A DNA stretch of 64,000 nt from Hyphococcus sp. (GTDB lineage Bacteria > Pseudomonadota > Alphaproteobacteria > Caulobacterales > Parvularculaceae). The position numbers were made by a program, and so were the translations under genes. The notes beneath the pieces are model-generated. The model did not search any database. It was given only the letters and a program-made list of their open reading frames with translations, and was not told where the DNA came from. Below are positions 32,456 to 41,510 of this stretch, one piece after another (the stretch's first letter is position 1; each line of letters starts with the position of its first letter). Where the stretch lies: NCBI GenBank assembly GCA_021776245.1, contig JAJFGF010000046.1, forward strand, positions 124,001-188,000. The letters are read 5' to 3'.

Positions 32456-35347
32456 ATGACGAATACTGACAGTCTGGCTGACAACATCAAAACAACGCCG
32501 CCGGTCTTTGACCGGAATGCCGCGCGCCACTTGCGCGATGCATTGGGGTCCGAATTCACGGCAATGTCGCCGGATGCAAAGGCGCTGATCGACGGCGTCG
32601 CCAGCTGTTCGCCCCATTTGCGACGCCTCGCCCGGAGCGACCAGGCGCGTTTCATTTCGATATTGTCGGCGCCGCCCGAAGCATCGCTCCAAAAAGCGAT
32701 CGAGATGGCGCGCGGTGCTGCGTCGGGCGATGCAGCGCTGCAAATGCAAATCTTGCGACAGGCAAAGGCGCAAGCGGCGCTGACCATCGCGCTCGCCGAT
32801 ATCGCCGGCGTCTGGGATGTGGTCGAGGCGACAAATGCGCTTTCCCGGTTCGCTGATGCTGCAGTTGAGGGAGCGCTTCAGGCGGCGCTGGCCGAGACGC
32901 CGCTGGAAAGTACTGCGGGTTACGCGGTTGTCGCTATGGGTAAGCATGGCGCGCATGAGCTAAATTATTCCAGCGACATTGATCTCATTGTCGTTTTTGA
33001 TCGTGGCGCCATGGGATTTGAGAGCGGCGCCGAAGCGCAAATATTTGCGGTGAAACTGACGCGGGCGCTTGTTCATCATTTGCAGACGCAAACATCAGAC
33101 GGTTATGTTTTTAGAACCGATCTGCGCCTTCGCCCCGATCCCGGCGTTTCGGCGGTGGCAATTTCCGTTCAGGCGGCGGAGACCTATTACGAAGCCTATG
33201 GGCAAAACTGGGAGCGCATGGCTTACATCAAGGCGCGCCCGTGTGCCGGCGATATTTCCCTTGGCGAAAAATTTCTAACTGCGCTGCGTCCTTTTATTTG
33301 GCGCAAATATCTGGATTTCGCCGCGATCGAAGACGTGCATGCGGTTAAGCGTCAGATACACACGGTCAAGGGCGGCGGCAAAATTGAATTTGAAGGCCAC
33401 GACATCAAGCTGGGCCGGGGCGGCATCCGCGAAATTGAATTCTATGTTCAAACGCAGCAACTCATCCTGGGCGGAAAAAATCCGGCGCTGCGCGCGCGCG
33501 GAACGCTCGACGCGCTGCTTGCGCTTTGCGTTTTTGGGCATATTTCCCAGCGGGCGCGTGATGAATTGACGACCGCCTACAGGTATCTCCGGCATGTTGA
33601 ACACCGAATACAGATGGTCAATGACGAACAGACGCATCGCGTGCCGCGCGAGCAAGATGAGATTGAGCGTTTGTCAATATTTGCCGGTGAAGAAAGCGCG
33701 GGCCTGTTTCGACTTAAACTCGAAACAGTAATGCAGTCGGTCCAACGCTGTTATGCAGCTTTATTTGAAGCCGGCGATGATCCCCAATCTGGTGTCGGTC
33801 CGCTCGTTTTTACCGGCGTGGAAGATCACCCCGCAACGCTCGAAACGCTGGCGGGCCTGGGCTTTTCGAGGGGGTCGGATGTCAGCGCCGCCATTCGTCG
33901 CTGGCATACAGGTGCGATGCGGGCGACCCGCACTGAACGCGCACGGGTATTGCTGACCAAGTTGGTGCCGCCAATGTTGACCGCGCTGTCAAAAGCCGGG
34001 GCCCCGGATGACGCGTTTTTTGCTTTTGAAAGCTTTTTGTTGCGGCTGCCGTCAGGGGTTCAGATCTTTTCGCTGTTTTTGAACAATCTTGAAGTATTTG
34101 ACGATCTTATTCGTATCATGACGATTTCTCCCTATTTGGGGCGAGAATTGTCGCGGCGGTTTAATTTCATCGAACGGTTGATTGATAATGAATGGTCGGC
34201 GCCGCCGCCGGAACCTGCGACCCGCGAGGCTGCGTGTGCAAAAGCAGCGGCAGATGCGCCGGACTATGAACAAGCTTTGAACGCTGTACGCCGTTGGGCC
34301 GGCGAACAAAAATTTCAGATCGCCGCGCAGCTTGCCGTGGATTTATTGCCGCCGGACGAAGCATCGCGAAACCTGACCGCGATTGCCGACGCCTGCATCA
34401 GGGCGTTGACCCCAGCCGCACATGAAGAAATGCAGCGACAACATGGGGATATCGACGGTGAGATGGCGGTCGTTGCGCTGGGCCGCCTCGGCGCAGGAGA
34501 AATGTCGGTCACTTCTGATATCGACTTGATGTTTATCTATGACGCGCCGCCGGAGGCGATGTCGGATGGAGCACGCCCACTAGGGCCGGTCGAATATTAT
34601 ACGCGCCTCGTCCGGCGTCTTGTAACTGCCTTGTCGGCGGCGACAGAAGAGGGCGCGCTTTACGACGTCGATATGCAATTGCGGCCTTCGGGCGGCGCTG
34701 GGCCGGCGGCTGTAAGCCTTTCCGCGTTTCGGCGCTATTATTCAGAGGACGCATGGACCTGGGAAGTGATGGCGCTGACAAAGGCGCGCGCGATAAATCC
34801 GGCTACCGAGCTTAACCAGTCGATTACAGCGGAAATCGACGCAGTGTTGCGGCGGCAGCGCGCGCCAGCCACGGTTGCCGCCGATGTCGCCGAGATGCGG
34901 CGGCGGCTTTTGGAGGCCAAGCCGGCGGCCAATGTCTGGGACGTTAAGCATGTGCGCGGCGGCCAGACCGATCTGGCATTTATCTGCCAATATCTGACGC
35001 TGGTGACGGCAGGGCGCCTCGGGGCGCCGCCGCGACATCCCGGCAAGGCGTTTGCATGGTTTGCGAAGCATGGTGAATTGGCGCAGGAGGTGGCGGTGCA
35101 GTTAGAAAAGGCGCATTCGGTCTTTGAATCGCTGCTTCAGGTCAGTCGTGCGGCGACAGGCGGCGTATTTGCGCCTGAAAACGCGGGAAATGATTTATGT
35201 CATCGTATGGCGGCGATTTGCGGTGCAGAAACAATTGGACGTGCTGAGCAGGCGTTAACCAAGTTGCAGTTCGGTGTTGCTCAGGGCTTTGAGCAGATTA
35301 TTGTACGGCGTGCTGAGGCAGGCGCCGGCGCGCAACAGGACAGTTAG
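32456..35347 (+). CDS. glnE: Bifunctional glutamine synthetase adenylyltransferase/deadenylase
   Basis: This 963-residue protein has the duplicated nucleotidyltransferase layout of GlnE. The N-terminal half has GKHGAHELNYSSDIDLIVVFD near 160-180, and GRGGIREIEFYVQTQQLILGG near 317-337. The C-terminal half has ALGRLGAGEMSVTSDIDLMFIYD near 675-697, followed by YDVDMQLRPSG. Both Asp-x-Asp pairs for metal binding are intact. GlnE adds AMP to and removes AMP from glutamine synthetase, controlled by PII and glutamine. A TTG precedes the ATG by one codon. It is a single gene, with an unrelated operon starting 29 bases downstream. Confidence 0.95.
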   Translation: MTNTDSLADNIKTTPPVFDRNAARHLRDALGSEFTAMSPDAKALIDGVASCSPHLRRLARSDQARFISILSAPPEASLQKAIEMARGAASGDAALQMQILRQAKAQAALTIALADIAGVWDVVEATNALSRFADAAVEGALQAALAETPLESTAGYAVVAMGKHGAHELNYSSDIDLIVVFDRGAMGFESGAEAQIFAVKLTRALVHHLQTQTSDGYVFRTDLRLRPDPGVSAVAISVQAAETYYEAYGQNWERMAYIKARPCAGDISLGEKFLTALRPFIWRKYLDFAAIEDVHAVKRQIHTVKGGGKIEFEGHDIKLGRGGIREIEFYVQTQQLILGGKNPALRARGTLDALLALCVFGHISQRARDELTTAYRYLRHVEHRIQMVNDEQTHRVPREQDEIERLSIFAGEESAGLFRLKLETVMQSVQRCYAALFEAGDDPQSGVGPLVFTGVEDHPATLETLAGLGFSRGSDVSAAIRRWHTGAMRATRTERARVLLTKLVPPMLTALSKAGAPDDAFFAFESFLLRLPSGVQIFSLFLNNLEVFDDLIRIMTISPYLGRELSRRFNFIERLIDNEWSAPPPEPATREAACAKAAADAPDYEQALNAVRRWAGEQKFQIAAQLAVDLLPPDEASRNLTAIADACIRALTPAAHEEMQRQHGDIDGEMAVVALGRLGAGEMSVTSDIDLMFIYDAPPEAMSDGARPLGPVEYYTRLVRRLVTALSAATEEGALYDVDMQLRPSGGAGPAAVSLSAFRRYYSEDAWTWEVMALTKARAINPATELNQSITAEIDAVLRRQRAPATVAADVAEMRRRLLEAKPAANVWDVKHVRGGQTDLAFICQYLTLVTAGRLGAPPRHPGKAFAWFAKHGELAQEVAVQLEKAHSVFESLLQVSRAATGGVFAPENAGNDLCHRMAAICGAETIGRAEQALTKLQFGVAQGFEQIIVRRAEAGAGAQQDS

Positions 35348-35376
35348 CGGCAACCGGGGGGCAGGCCTGAAAGCGT

Positions 35377-36714
35377 ATGACGGCGCATTTCGATTTTCTT
35401 GTTATCGGCGATGACGAAGCAAGCCTTTGTGCGGCTGCGTGCGCGCAAAAAGCCGGCGCGAAGGTGGCAATTGCCCGCTCGTCGAAATCGAGAAAAAAAC
35501 AAACCGCCGGCGCGATGCCCAGCGTTCCAAATTTCATCTGGAGACGGCTCGATCTGCAGGATTTTGGATTAACCCTGGACAGGGTCAGCGCGCGAGTCAC
35601 CCTGTTTGAGACTGGCGATCCCGTTGTGACCCTGCCGGGTGTGCGCGATACGACGGCCGCGTTGGCGGACGCCGGCATCGGCGATTACACACTTTGGCAA
35701 GATTTTGTCGCTGACGCTGCGGCGCTGGGAGATTCAGAGTTCATCAATTCGGCGTCTTCCGGAGCGCCCAATGACGGCGCTGCCTCACTGGCGAATATGC
35801 TGGGCGATCGATCGGCGCTCCATCGCGCCAGCGTGCTGTCCGGCTCCTGCCAGGCGTTGCTTGATGATTGTTTTGAAGATAATCGCCTGAAAGGTCACAT
35901 TGCAGCCCATGCATTAGCGCCTTCGGGGCTCGGGGGCGCAGAGCCCGGCTCCGCTTTTGCCCTGACGGATTATTTCAATGACGACGCCTGGCGTGTGCGT
36001 GCAACAGGTGAAGGAAGGTCATTGCACGATATACTGACGGAGGTTTGCGAGCGCGCTGGGGTGACGATTTATGCAAAGCCTCTTGAGCGCGTTTCTTCTG
36101 ACGGTGGAAAATTCAAAACTGCGATATTTGACGATGACGAGAAACTGAAAACGCGCGTTATTTTCTTCGCAACGCCGGATGCAGCAGCCGACGCCGGCGC
36201 CGGGCATTGTGCGCCGGGCGCCTCGATCAGGGGCGCTGGCGCGGCAACCGCAACGGTTCGGGTTAAGCTATCAGAAAAAATCGATGCGCCGGCGCATGAC
36301 AGTGATGCGATATTTCAGATTATCGATGGCGGCGACGATCTTCAGGAAGCCCGCGACGCAGCGATTAGCGGGCGATTGCCGGAGCGATTGCCGGTGGAAT
36401 TTGAAATAGCCAAAAACGGCGACATTATTGCGCGCTCGGCTTATTTTCCAGCGGTATTTTTTGAGGACGATGAATGGCGCGGCTGGAGTAGTCAGGACCG
36501 GCAAGCCGCAGCAATGCATATCCGGGAGCGCCTTGGGAGCCGGTTGCCTGGATTGGCAAATATTATCCTTAAGGCGACAATCGATATAACCGGGGCTGTC
36601 ACAGCCGATTCGGCTTTTTCAGATTGCGCGGGCGTTATCGTCCAACCAAGTCGTCACAACGCCATTAGCGCGGCTGTCCGGCTCATTGACAGGATGATTG
36701 TCGGTGACAGCTAA
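35377..36714 (+). CDS. Phytoene-desaturase-like flavoprotein with degenerate nucleotide motif
   Basis: This 445-residue protein starts FDFLVIGDDEASLCAAACAQKAGAKVAIA, the beta-alpha-beta layout of an FAD-binding Rossmann unit. The usual GxGxxG is changed to G11-D-D-E-A-S16, so dinucleotide binding is doubtful. Later segments such as RVIFFATPDAAAD (a GxG-like NAD/FAD region) and a C-terminal DCAGVIVQPSRHNAISAAVRLIDRMI fit the C-terminal part of the amine-oxidase/phytoene-desaturase fold. It overlaps the next gene, which is an intact-looking relative. A heterodimer in which one partner has lost cofactor binding is plausible (inference). No substrate can be assigned. Confidence 0.7.
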   Translation: MTAHFDFLVIGDDEASLCAAACAQKAGAKVAIARSSKSRKKQTAGAMPSVPNFIWRRLDLQDFGLTLDRVSARVTLFETGDPVVTLPGVRDTTAALADAGIGDYTLWQDFVADAAALGDSEFINSASSGAPNDGAASLANMLGDRSALHRASVLSGSCQALLDDCFEDNRLKGHIAAHALAPSGLGGAEPGSAFALTDYFNDDAWRVRATGEGRSLHDILTEVCERAGVTIYAKPLERVSSDGGKFKTAIFDDDEKLKTRVIFFATPDAAADAGAGHCAPGASIRGAGAATATVRVKLSEKIDAPAHDSDAIFQIIDGGDDLQEARDAAISGRLPERLPVEFEIAKNGDIIARSAYFPAVFFEDDEWRGWSSQDRQAAAMHIRERLGSRLPGLANIILKATIDITGAVTADSAFSDCAGVIVQPSRHNAISAAVRLIDRMIVGDS

Positions 36715-38296
36715 GCCCGCGGAAGTACAATCTGCCGGTCGCATTGAAGGCGGCATTGATGCGATTGTGATCGGCGCCAGCGCCGACGGCCTTGCTGCGG
36801 CCGCATATCTTGGCAAGGCTGGCCTGCGCACGCTTCTGCTCGAAGAAAGCGCAGAAATTGGCGGTCCCGTCAGGGCCCGCGATATTGCACCGGGCATCAC
36901 AGGAATCGATGGTGAGCATCTGCTCCGGATTCTCGACCCGGACGTGATCAACGAACTCGATCTCTATCGTTTCGGCGTTAAATATGCGGCGCGCCGGCTT
37001 GATACCGTTTATTATTTTGACGACGGGGAAACGTTACAGCTTGACGGCGATCTTCAACATGCGGCCGATCTCATGCTGGATGACGACACCCGCGATCAGT
37101 TTGGCGCCTTTATGGGGGACGCGTTAGAGCTCTCCGCATTTTTACGGCCGGCATTTGCGCCGCTCCGTTCGGTCAGCGATGAAAATGCGACGAAACAGGC
37201 GCTGGATAAAGCCCTCGGCCAAGCCTCGCCAGAAATCTCAGCACTGATTTCGCGCTATGCGCTCGCGTCGATTGAAGATGTTTTGAATGCGAAATTCGAA
37301 GACGGACCCGTGAAAACGCTACTGACAAGCGAGGCCGCGTTTTTATCCGGCGCCGCGCCGCACGAGGCGTTCAGCTTTATGAGTTTTTTGCGCAGCCTTG
37401 CCGGAGAAATGGCGGGGCTGCAGGGCGCATTGTCCTATCCGGAAGGCGGCGCCGTCTCCATTATCAACGCGTTGCGCCGCGCAGTGCAGGCTGCAAAAGT
37501 CGAAATTCGCGCGGCGGCGCGGGTGAAATCTATCCTGATTGAATGGGACCGCGCCGCCGGCGTTGTTTTGGAAAACGGCGGCCAGGTGCGTGCGCCGATC
37601 ATTGTTAACGCGCTGGATGCTCAGCGTGCTTTCCTCGACATGATTGGGCCTGACATAATTGATATTGAGTTCCAGCGAATGTTGACGGCGCCGCGATCAC
37701 ATCTTGCCTCGGCGCGAGTGCAAATTACATTAAAGGGCGCTGCGACCAATGACGCGACAAAGGAAAACCCGGGCCGCCGCCTTGTCTACGCGCCGCCGCC
37801 CGAAGACGTGCGCCGGGCTTTCATCGACGCCCGCGCAGGACGAGTTCCTCAAAATCTCATCGTAGAGGCGATCTTCCCGGGTGCGCTCGATACCGAAACG
37901 GCGTTGGATGGCGACGTTCTTTTGTCGGCCGTCGCACACCCGCTGCCATTTGACGAGGCGCCGGATAGACGCCGGCGTAATGAAATTTCTGCAGTGATCC
38001 TCGCAATGCTTGAAAAGATTGCGCCTGACATTGGCGACCAGGTTGATATTGTTGATCTTCGGCTGCCTTGCGACCTTGCCCGGGCGACAGGCGCTAGCAG
38101 CGCAGCTTACGCCGCCAAACCGGCAATGATGCAGCAATGGGCGCTGGCAAACATATCGACGTCGGCCAGCGATATTGGCGGCGTGTATTTCTGCGGACCC
38201 GAAGCGCAGATCGGCGCTGGGCTTTCTTGCACCGCCGGAAAAAATGCGGCCAAAGCGGCGCTGCGTGAATTCAAAAAGAGAGGCGGGGCCCTGTGA
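36704..38296 (+). CDS. Phytoene-desaturase-like NAD(P)/FAD oxidoreductase
   Basis: This 530-residue protein (GTG start overlapping the upstream stop; TTG at 36698 is an alternative) resembles the phytoene desaturase/CrtI-like family found outside carotenoid clusters. The N-terminal IVIGASADGLAAAAYLGKAGLRTLLLEES has a slightly altered GxGxxG (G24-A-S-A-D-G29). It is followed by IGGPVRARDIAPG, where the family usually has GG of the substrate gate. A typical SYPEGGAVSIINALRRAV and the C-terminal GGVYFCGPEAQIGAGLSCTAGKNAAKAALREF are also present. The reaction is unknown. It lies in an operon with its degenerate relative and a GcvT-like protein. Confidence 0.78.
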   Translation: MTAKPAEVQSAGRIEGGIDAIVIGASADGLAAAAYLGKAGLRTLLLEESAEIGGPVRARDIAPGITGIDGEHLLRILDPDVINELDLYRFGVKYAARRLDTVYYFDDGETLQLDGDLQHAADLMLDDDTRDQFGAFMGDALELSAFLRPAFAPLRSVSDENATKQALDKALGQASPEISALISRYALASIEDVLNAKFEDGPVKTLLTSEAAFLSGAAPHEAFSFMSFLRSLAGEMAGLQGALSYPEGGAVSIINALRRAVQAAKVEIRAAARVKSILIEWDRAAGVVLENGGQVRAPIIVNALDAQRAFLDMIGPDIIDIEFQRMLTAPRSHLASARVQITLKGAATNDATKENPGRRLVYAPPPEDVRRAFIDARAGRVPQNLIVEAIFPGALDTETALDGDVLLSAVAHPLPFDEAPDRRRRNEISAVILAMLEKIAPDIGDQVDIVDLRLPCDLARATGASSAAYAAKPAMMQQWALANISTSASDIGGVYFCGPEAQIGAGLSCTAGKNAAKAALREFKKRGGAL

Positions 38297-39456
38297 TTTT
38301 TCCCGCTGCCGATATCATTGCCGAAGCGCCGCGCCCGACGCCTCTTTTTTCTGCGGCGGCGTCGACGAGCGACGCAAATGTCTGGACGTCAATCAATGGA
38401 TGGTCCGTGGCCCGCGTCATGACGTCCATCGAAAGTGAGTATGCGGTGGCCAAAGCAGGCGCTGTTGTCGCTGATCTTGGTCCAATCGCACGCTATGCTG
38501 TGCGGGGCGAGGACGCGGCGGCGTTTCTTGCCCGTGTCACCACGGTGCCTGCCCAACGGCTCGATCCCGGCGATAGCGCCAGGGGGCTGATTCTCGACGA
38601 TCGCGGCGGCGTGATTGATCTGGCCGAAGTATCGCGCCTTTCAAGCGATCTTTTTTTACTGACAACGCCAACCGCCCATGCGCGACGCATGAAGATTGCC
38701 GCTCGCGGCATGGCGGCGATTGCCGATGATATCACCGAACAGGTCGCCGTCCTTGGTGTCTTTGGTCCTGAGGCAAGCGAGGCATTGTCTGCAGCTGGAT
38801 TAAAAATGCCCGGTGATGTCGTCGCTGCTTCGGGTATGGTGCGCGGCGTTGAAACGGCGGCGCGGCCTATACAGTTTGGCGCCTTGCCCGGCGTTGAGCT
38901 GATATTTCCGAAGGAAGAAGCGTTGACGGTTTGGGGCCGCTTATTGCGCCGGGGCAAGGTCACGCCGATCGGGCTTGATGCGCTCGAGATATTGCGCCTT
39001 GAAAGCGGCGCCCCGCGACCGGGTGTGGACTTTATTGCTGCTGATCGGGCGCGACCCGGCGGTGCGCGTACGCCGTATGAACTTGGTCTTGCTCATTTAG
39101 CGCCGCTTGACAGTGGTGGGTTTAATGGTCGTCGCGGGTTGCGCAGGTTTGCGCTTGAGCCCAGGCGTCAGCTCATAACCCTTTCAATAGACGACGAAGT
39201 ATCGATGCCTGGCGCAGCCGTCTTTGCACAAGATAAAGCTGTCGGCAGAATCACCAGCTGCGCCTGGTCGCCGGCGATCAAGCGTGTTGTAGCTTTTGCC
39301 GATATTTCAGCCAGTTGCACTGCGGCCGATTATGAAATTGCGGTCTCGGGGCCAGCCGACGTGCGTGTTGCAGCGCGGGTTTTTGAGACGGCGGAAAGCG
39401 CTCTGGCCCTTGATTTTCAGCGTTCTCAGAGCGGCGCGACGGATTTTCGCCTTTGA
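38293..39456 (+). CDS. GcvT/aminomethyltransferase-like folate-binding-fold protein
   Basis: This 387-residue protein starts at GTG in a GTGA overlap. Residues 40-385 match the glycine-cleavage T-protein fold: YAVRGEDAAAFLARVTTVPAQRL, GLILDDRGGVIDLAEVSRLSSDLFLLTTPT, and LGLDALEILRLESGAPRPGVDF. In T-protein the segment reads GGV(I/L)DD; here the second Asp is Leu110, so classical methylene transfer is uncertain. The late KGDFIGREAL segment is changed to DSGGFNGRRGLRRFA. Folate-binding GcvT-like subunits occur with flavoproteins in sarcosine/dimethylglycine oxidases, which makes the pairing with two flavoproteins suggestive. I cannot name the substrate. Confidence 0.75.
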   Translation: MIFPAADIIAEAPRPTPLFSAAASTSDANVWTSINGWSVARVMTSIESEYAVAKAGAVVADLGPIARYAVRGEDAAAFLARVTTVPAQRLDPGDSARGLILDDRGGVIDLAEVSRLSSDLFLLTTPTAHARRMKIAARGMAAIADDITEQVAVLGVFGPEASEALSAAGLKMPGDVVAASGMVRGVETAARPIQFGALPGVELIFPKEEALTVWGRLLRRGKVTPIGLDALEILRLESGAPRPGVDFIAADRARPGGARTPYELGLAHLAPLDSGGFNGRRGLRRFALEPRRQLITLSIDDEVSMPGAAVFAQDKAVGRITSCAWSPAIKRVVAFADISASCTAADYEIAVSGPADVRVAARVFETAESALALDFQRSQSGATDFRL

Positions 39457-39496
39457 GGCGTATAAGGTCCGAAAGCAGCCAAAATTGAGGTTCGTG

Positions 39497-39898
39497 ATGA
39501 AGAAAATACCATTGGGCTCGGTCGGCGCCTCGGGGATTAGTCTCATTGCCGGCGCCGCCATTGCAGGAGATCATCACCGCGACCGTTTTGAGCGCCTTGA
39601 TGCGGACGGCGACGGCGCCATTACTGCGGCGGAAGTTTCGGAACAAGGCGCCAAATTGGTTGCTGACGCCGATGCGGATGGCGACGGCGCCGTGACACGC
39701 GAAGAAATGCGCGCTCATCATCAGGCGCGGCGTAAAGCCCGAGATGCCGATACAAATGACGACGGCGTCATTGATCGAACGGAATTCATCAAGGCTGCGC
39801 AGGATCGGTTTGACAGGCTCGACGAGAATGGCGATGGCGTATTGAGCGAAGACGAAAAACCAGGCCGCCGCCAGCGCCACCGCCCCGGTCGCAGATAA
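39497..39898 (+). CDS. Secreted protein with four EF-hands
   Basis: This 133-residue protein has a signal-peptide-like start (MKKIPLGSVG and a hydrophobic stretch ending AAIAG). Four canonical 12-residue EF-hand loops are visible: Asp35-Glu46, Asp59-Glu70, Asp85-Glu96 and Asp109-Glu120, each with Asp/Asn at positions 1, 3 and 5 and Glu at 12. It should bind calcium in the periplasm or outside the cell. A basic tail (RRQRHRPGRR) follows. ATG 39497 has gagg upstream; the longer frame is discarded. It is 63 bases before an ECF sigma factor gene and probably in its operon. Confidence 0.87.
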   Translation: MKKIPLGSVGASGISLIAGAAIAGDHHRDRFERLDADGDGAITAAEVSEQGAKLVADADADGDGAVTREEMRAHHQARRKARDADTNDDGVIDRTEFIKAAQDRFDRLDENGDGVLSEDEKPGRRQRHRPGRR

Positions 39899-39961
39899 AT
39901 AGGAAGCGCGCGCAGCCATGACGCGCTTTTATGGCTCGCGTAAAACGTACTGGCGCCGCCA

Positions 39962-40558
39962 TTGGGATATGACAACGATACCGATGAAGCGCTGGTAAGG
40001 CGCGCTGGCCGTGGAGACCGTTCCGCCGCCACTGCGCTTGTTGAGCGGCATACGGATAAAATTTATGCATGTTGTTTTCGGATATTGGGCGGCAAACCCG
40101 CAGCGGAAGATGCGGCGCAGGAAACCTTTTTGCGGTTGTGGAAACACGCCGGAAACTGGCGGCCAAAAGGCGCCAAGTTTGAAACCTGGCTTTACAGGAT
40201 TGCGATGAATATCTGCTTTGATTATTTGCGCAAAACCAAACGCGAGGCGCCGGCGGAAGCCGCGCCGGAAATGATTGACAGTGCAGATCAGCCCGATCAG
40301 GCGTTGTTTCTGGGTCAGCGTCGGTTTGCCATCGATGAAGCGCTGGGCAAGCTGCCGGAACGCCAACGTTTTGCGATTACACTTTGTCATTTTCAGGAGA
40401 TGACAAATATAGAGGCTGCGGAAGTGATGGAGATTAGCGTTGATGCGCTGGAATCGCTTTTGGCGCGCGGCCGGCGCGGCCTGCGCGCGCAATTGGCGCC
40501 GATGCGCGATAATCTTATGGGGAAAATGAGCAATGAAACAAATGCCCATATCAACTGA
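39962..40558 (+). CDS. ECF-type RNA polymerase sigma factor
   Basis: This 198-residue protein has region 2 (AATALVERHTDKIYACCFRILGGKPAAEDAAQETFLRLWKHAGNW) and region 4 (AIDEALGKLPERQRFAITLCHFQEMTNIEAAEVMEISVDALESLLARGRRGLRAQL) of group 4 sigma factors. A region between them carries WLYRIAMNICFDYLRK. The frame starts at TTG with a poor ribosome binding site, so the true start is uncertain. The next gene overlaps its end by 26 bases and resembles an anti-sigma factor. A Metal_resist protein follows, the usual trio in several alphaproteobacteria. Confidence 0.88.
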   Translation: MGYDNDTDEALVRRAGRGDRSAATALVERHTDKIYACCFRILGGKPAAEDAAQETFLRLWKHAGNWRPKGAKFETWLYRIAMNICFDYLRKTKREAPAEAAPEMIDSADQPDQALFLGQRRFAIDEALGKLPERQRFAITLCHFQEMTNIEAAEVMEISVDALESLLARGRRGLRAQLAPMRDNLMGKMSNETNAHIN

Positions 40559-41015
40559 TCAATTCGATGCCGTAAAGCGCTGCTTCGACGCCTATGGCGC
40601 CGACATTACGCGCTGGCCGACGGACGCGCGCGAGCAGTATGGCTCAACGGCCCGTTCCGATGAGTTGGCTGATACGCGTCATGACGCCGAAGCGCTGGAC
40701 GGGTTGCTCGGCGCTGCGACGCCGCCGCCTGTAAGCGCCGAGTTAAAAAATCGGATCATCGCGCAATACCGTCGGCCACCCGCGGTAATGACGATCAGCG
40801 ACCTGTTGGCGGATCTGTTTACGCCGCGCCGGTTTGTTCCCGCCGGGGCTTTCGCTGGCATCGGCGCGCTAGGATTGGTGGCAGGCGTCTTCAGCGTCAA
40901 TGCAAGTTTCGCGATGACGCCGGAAGTTGAAGCCTATGCTTATGTCTATGCCGACAGCGGTATTTCCCTTGACACGTTCGATGAAGAGGAGGCGGTTCAG
41001 TGGGACGAGGACTGA
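40533..41015 (+). CDS. Probable anti-sigma factor, single-pass membrane protein
   Basis: This 160-residue protein has a soluble N-terminal part (about 1-95, with QFDAVKRCFDAYGADITRWPTDAREQ and PPPVSAELKNRIIAQYR), one hydrophobic segment (about 102-128) and a short acidic tail (SLDTFDEEEAVQWDED). Its overlap with the sigma gene and the single membrane pass fit an anti-sigma factor that holds the sigma at the membrane (inference). There is no ZAS zinc motif (HxxxCxxC). ggggaaaa precedes ATG 40533. It overlaps the Metal_resist gene by 16 bases. Confidence 0.7.
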   Translation: MKQMPISTDQFDAVKRCFDAYGADITRWPTDAREQYGSTARSDELADTRHDAEALDGLLGAATPPPVSAELKNRIIAQYRRPPAVMTISDLLADLFTPRRFVPAGAFAGIGALGLVAGVFSVNASFAMTPEVEAYAYVYADSGISLDTFDEEEAVQWDED

Positions 41016-41506
41016 TCATTATATTAATTGCATCTCTGGCGCTTAATGTTTTTGCCGTCGGTTTTTTCTCTGGGCGCGTTATCTCCAATGACGGCCCGCC
41101 GCTGCATCAGGGACAGCAACAACGGATGCGCATGGATAATCCGTTTGCCCTGATGCATTATGCGACGGAATTGCCGCCTGGAATTCGCGATGATTTTCGC
41201 GGGAAAATTCGCGGCAAACTGCCGGTGCTCCGCGAGCAGCACCAAAAGACGCGGAAGCTGCGCCAAGAGCTTGCTTTGCTGATCGCCGCTGAAAATTGGG
41301 ATCGCGCTGCCGTGGCGGCTAAATTTGAGGAGATTGGGGCCGAGCAGGATCGTCAGCGCGAGGTCTTTAACGCAGCTTTTGTCGACGCTTTGGAGACGCT
41401 GCCCGCTGCAGAACGAAAAAAATTGATCGAAATAGCGGGTAAACGGCGGATAGGACGGCGTTTACATCGCGATCGCCGCATGCCGCCGGGCGAAAAGAAA
41501 GATTAG
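41000..41506 (+). CDS. Periplasmic Metal_resist/Spy-like protein
   Basis: This 168-residue protein has an N-terminal membrane anchor (LIIILIASLALNVFAVGFFSG). The periplasmic helical domain is PPGIRDDFRGKIRGKLPVLREQHQKTRKLRQELALLIAAENWDRAAVAAKFEEIGAEQDRQREVFNAAF, the pattern of the heavy-metal-sensor/CnrX-ZraP/Spy group. It lacks a full set of metal-binding residues that I could name. GTG 41000 has aagaggagg upstream. It is coupled to the anti-sigma and sigma genes, so it may sense metal or envelope stress and feed the sigma factor. Confidence 0.82.
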   Translation: MGRGLIIILIASLALNVFAVGFFSGRVISNDGPPLHQGQQQRMRMDNPFALMHYATELPPGIRDDFRGKIRGKLPVLREQHQKTRKLRQELALLIAAENWDRAAVAAKFEEIGAEQDRQREVFNAAFVDALETLPAAERKKLIEIAGKRRIGRRLHRDRRMPPGEKKD

Positions 41507-41510
41507 AAGC

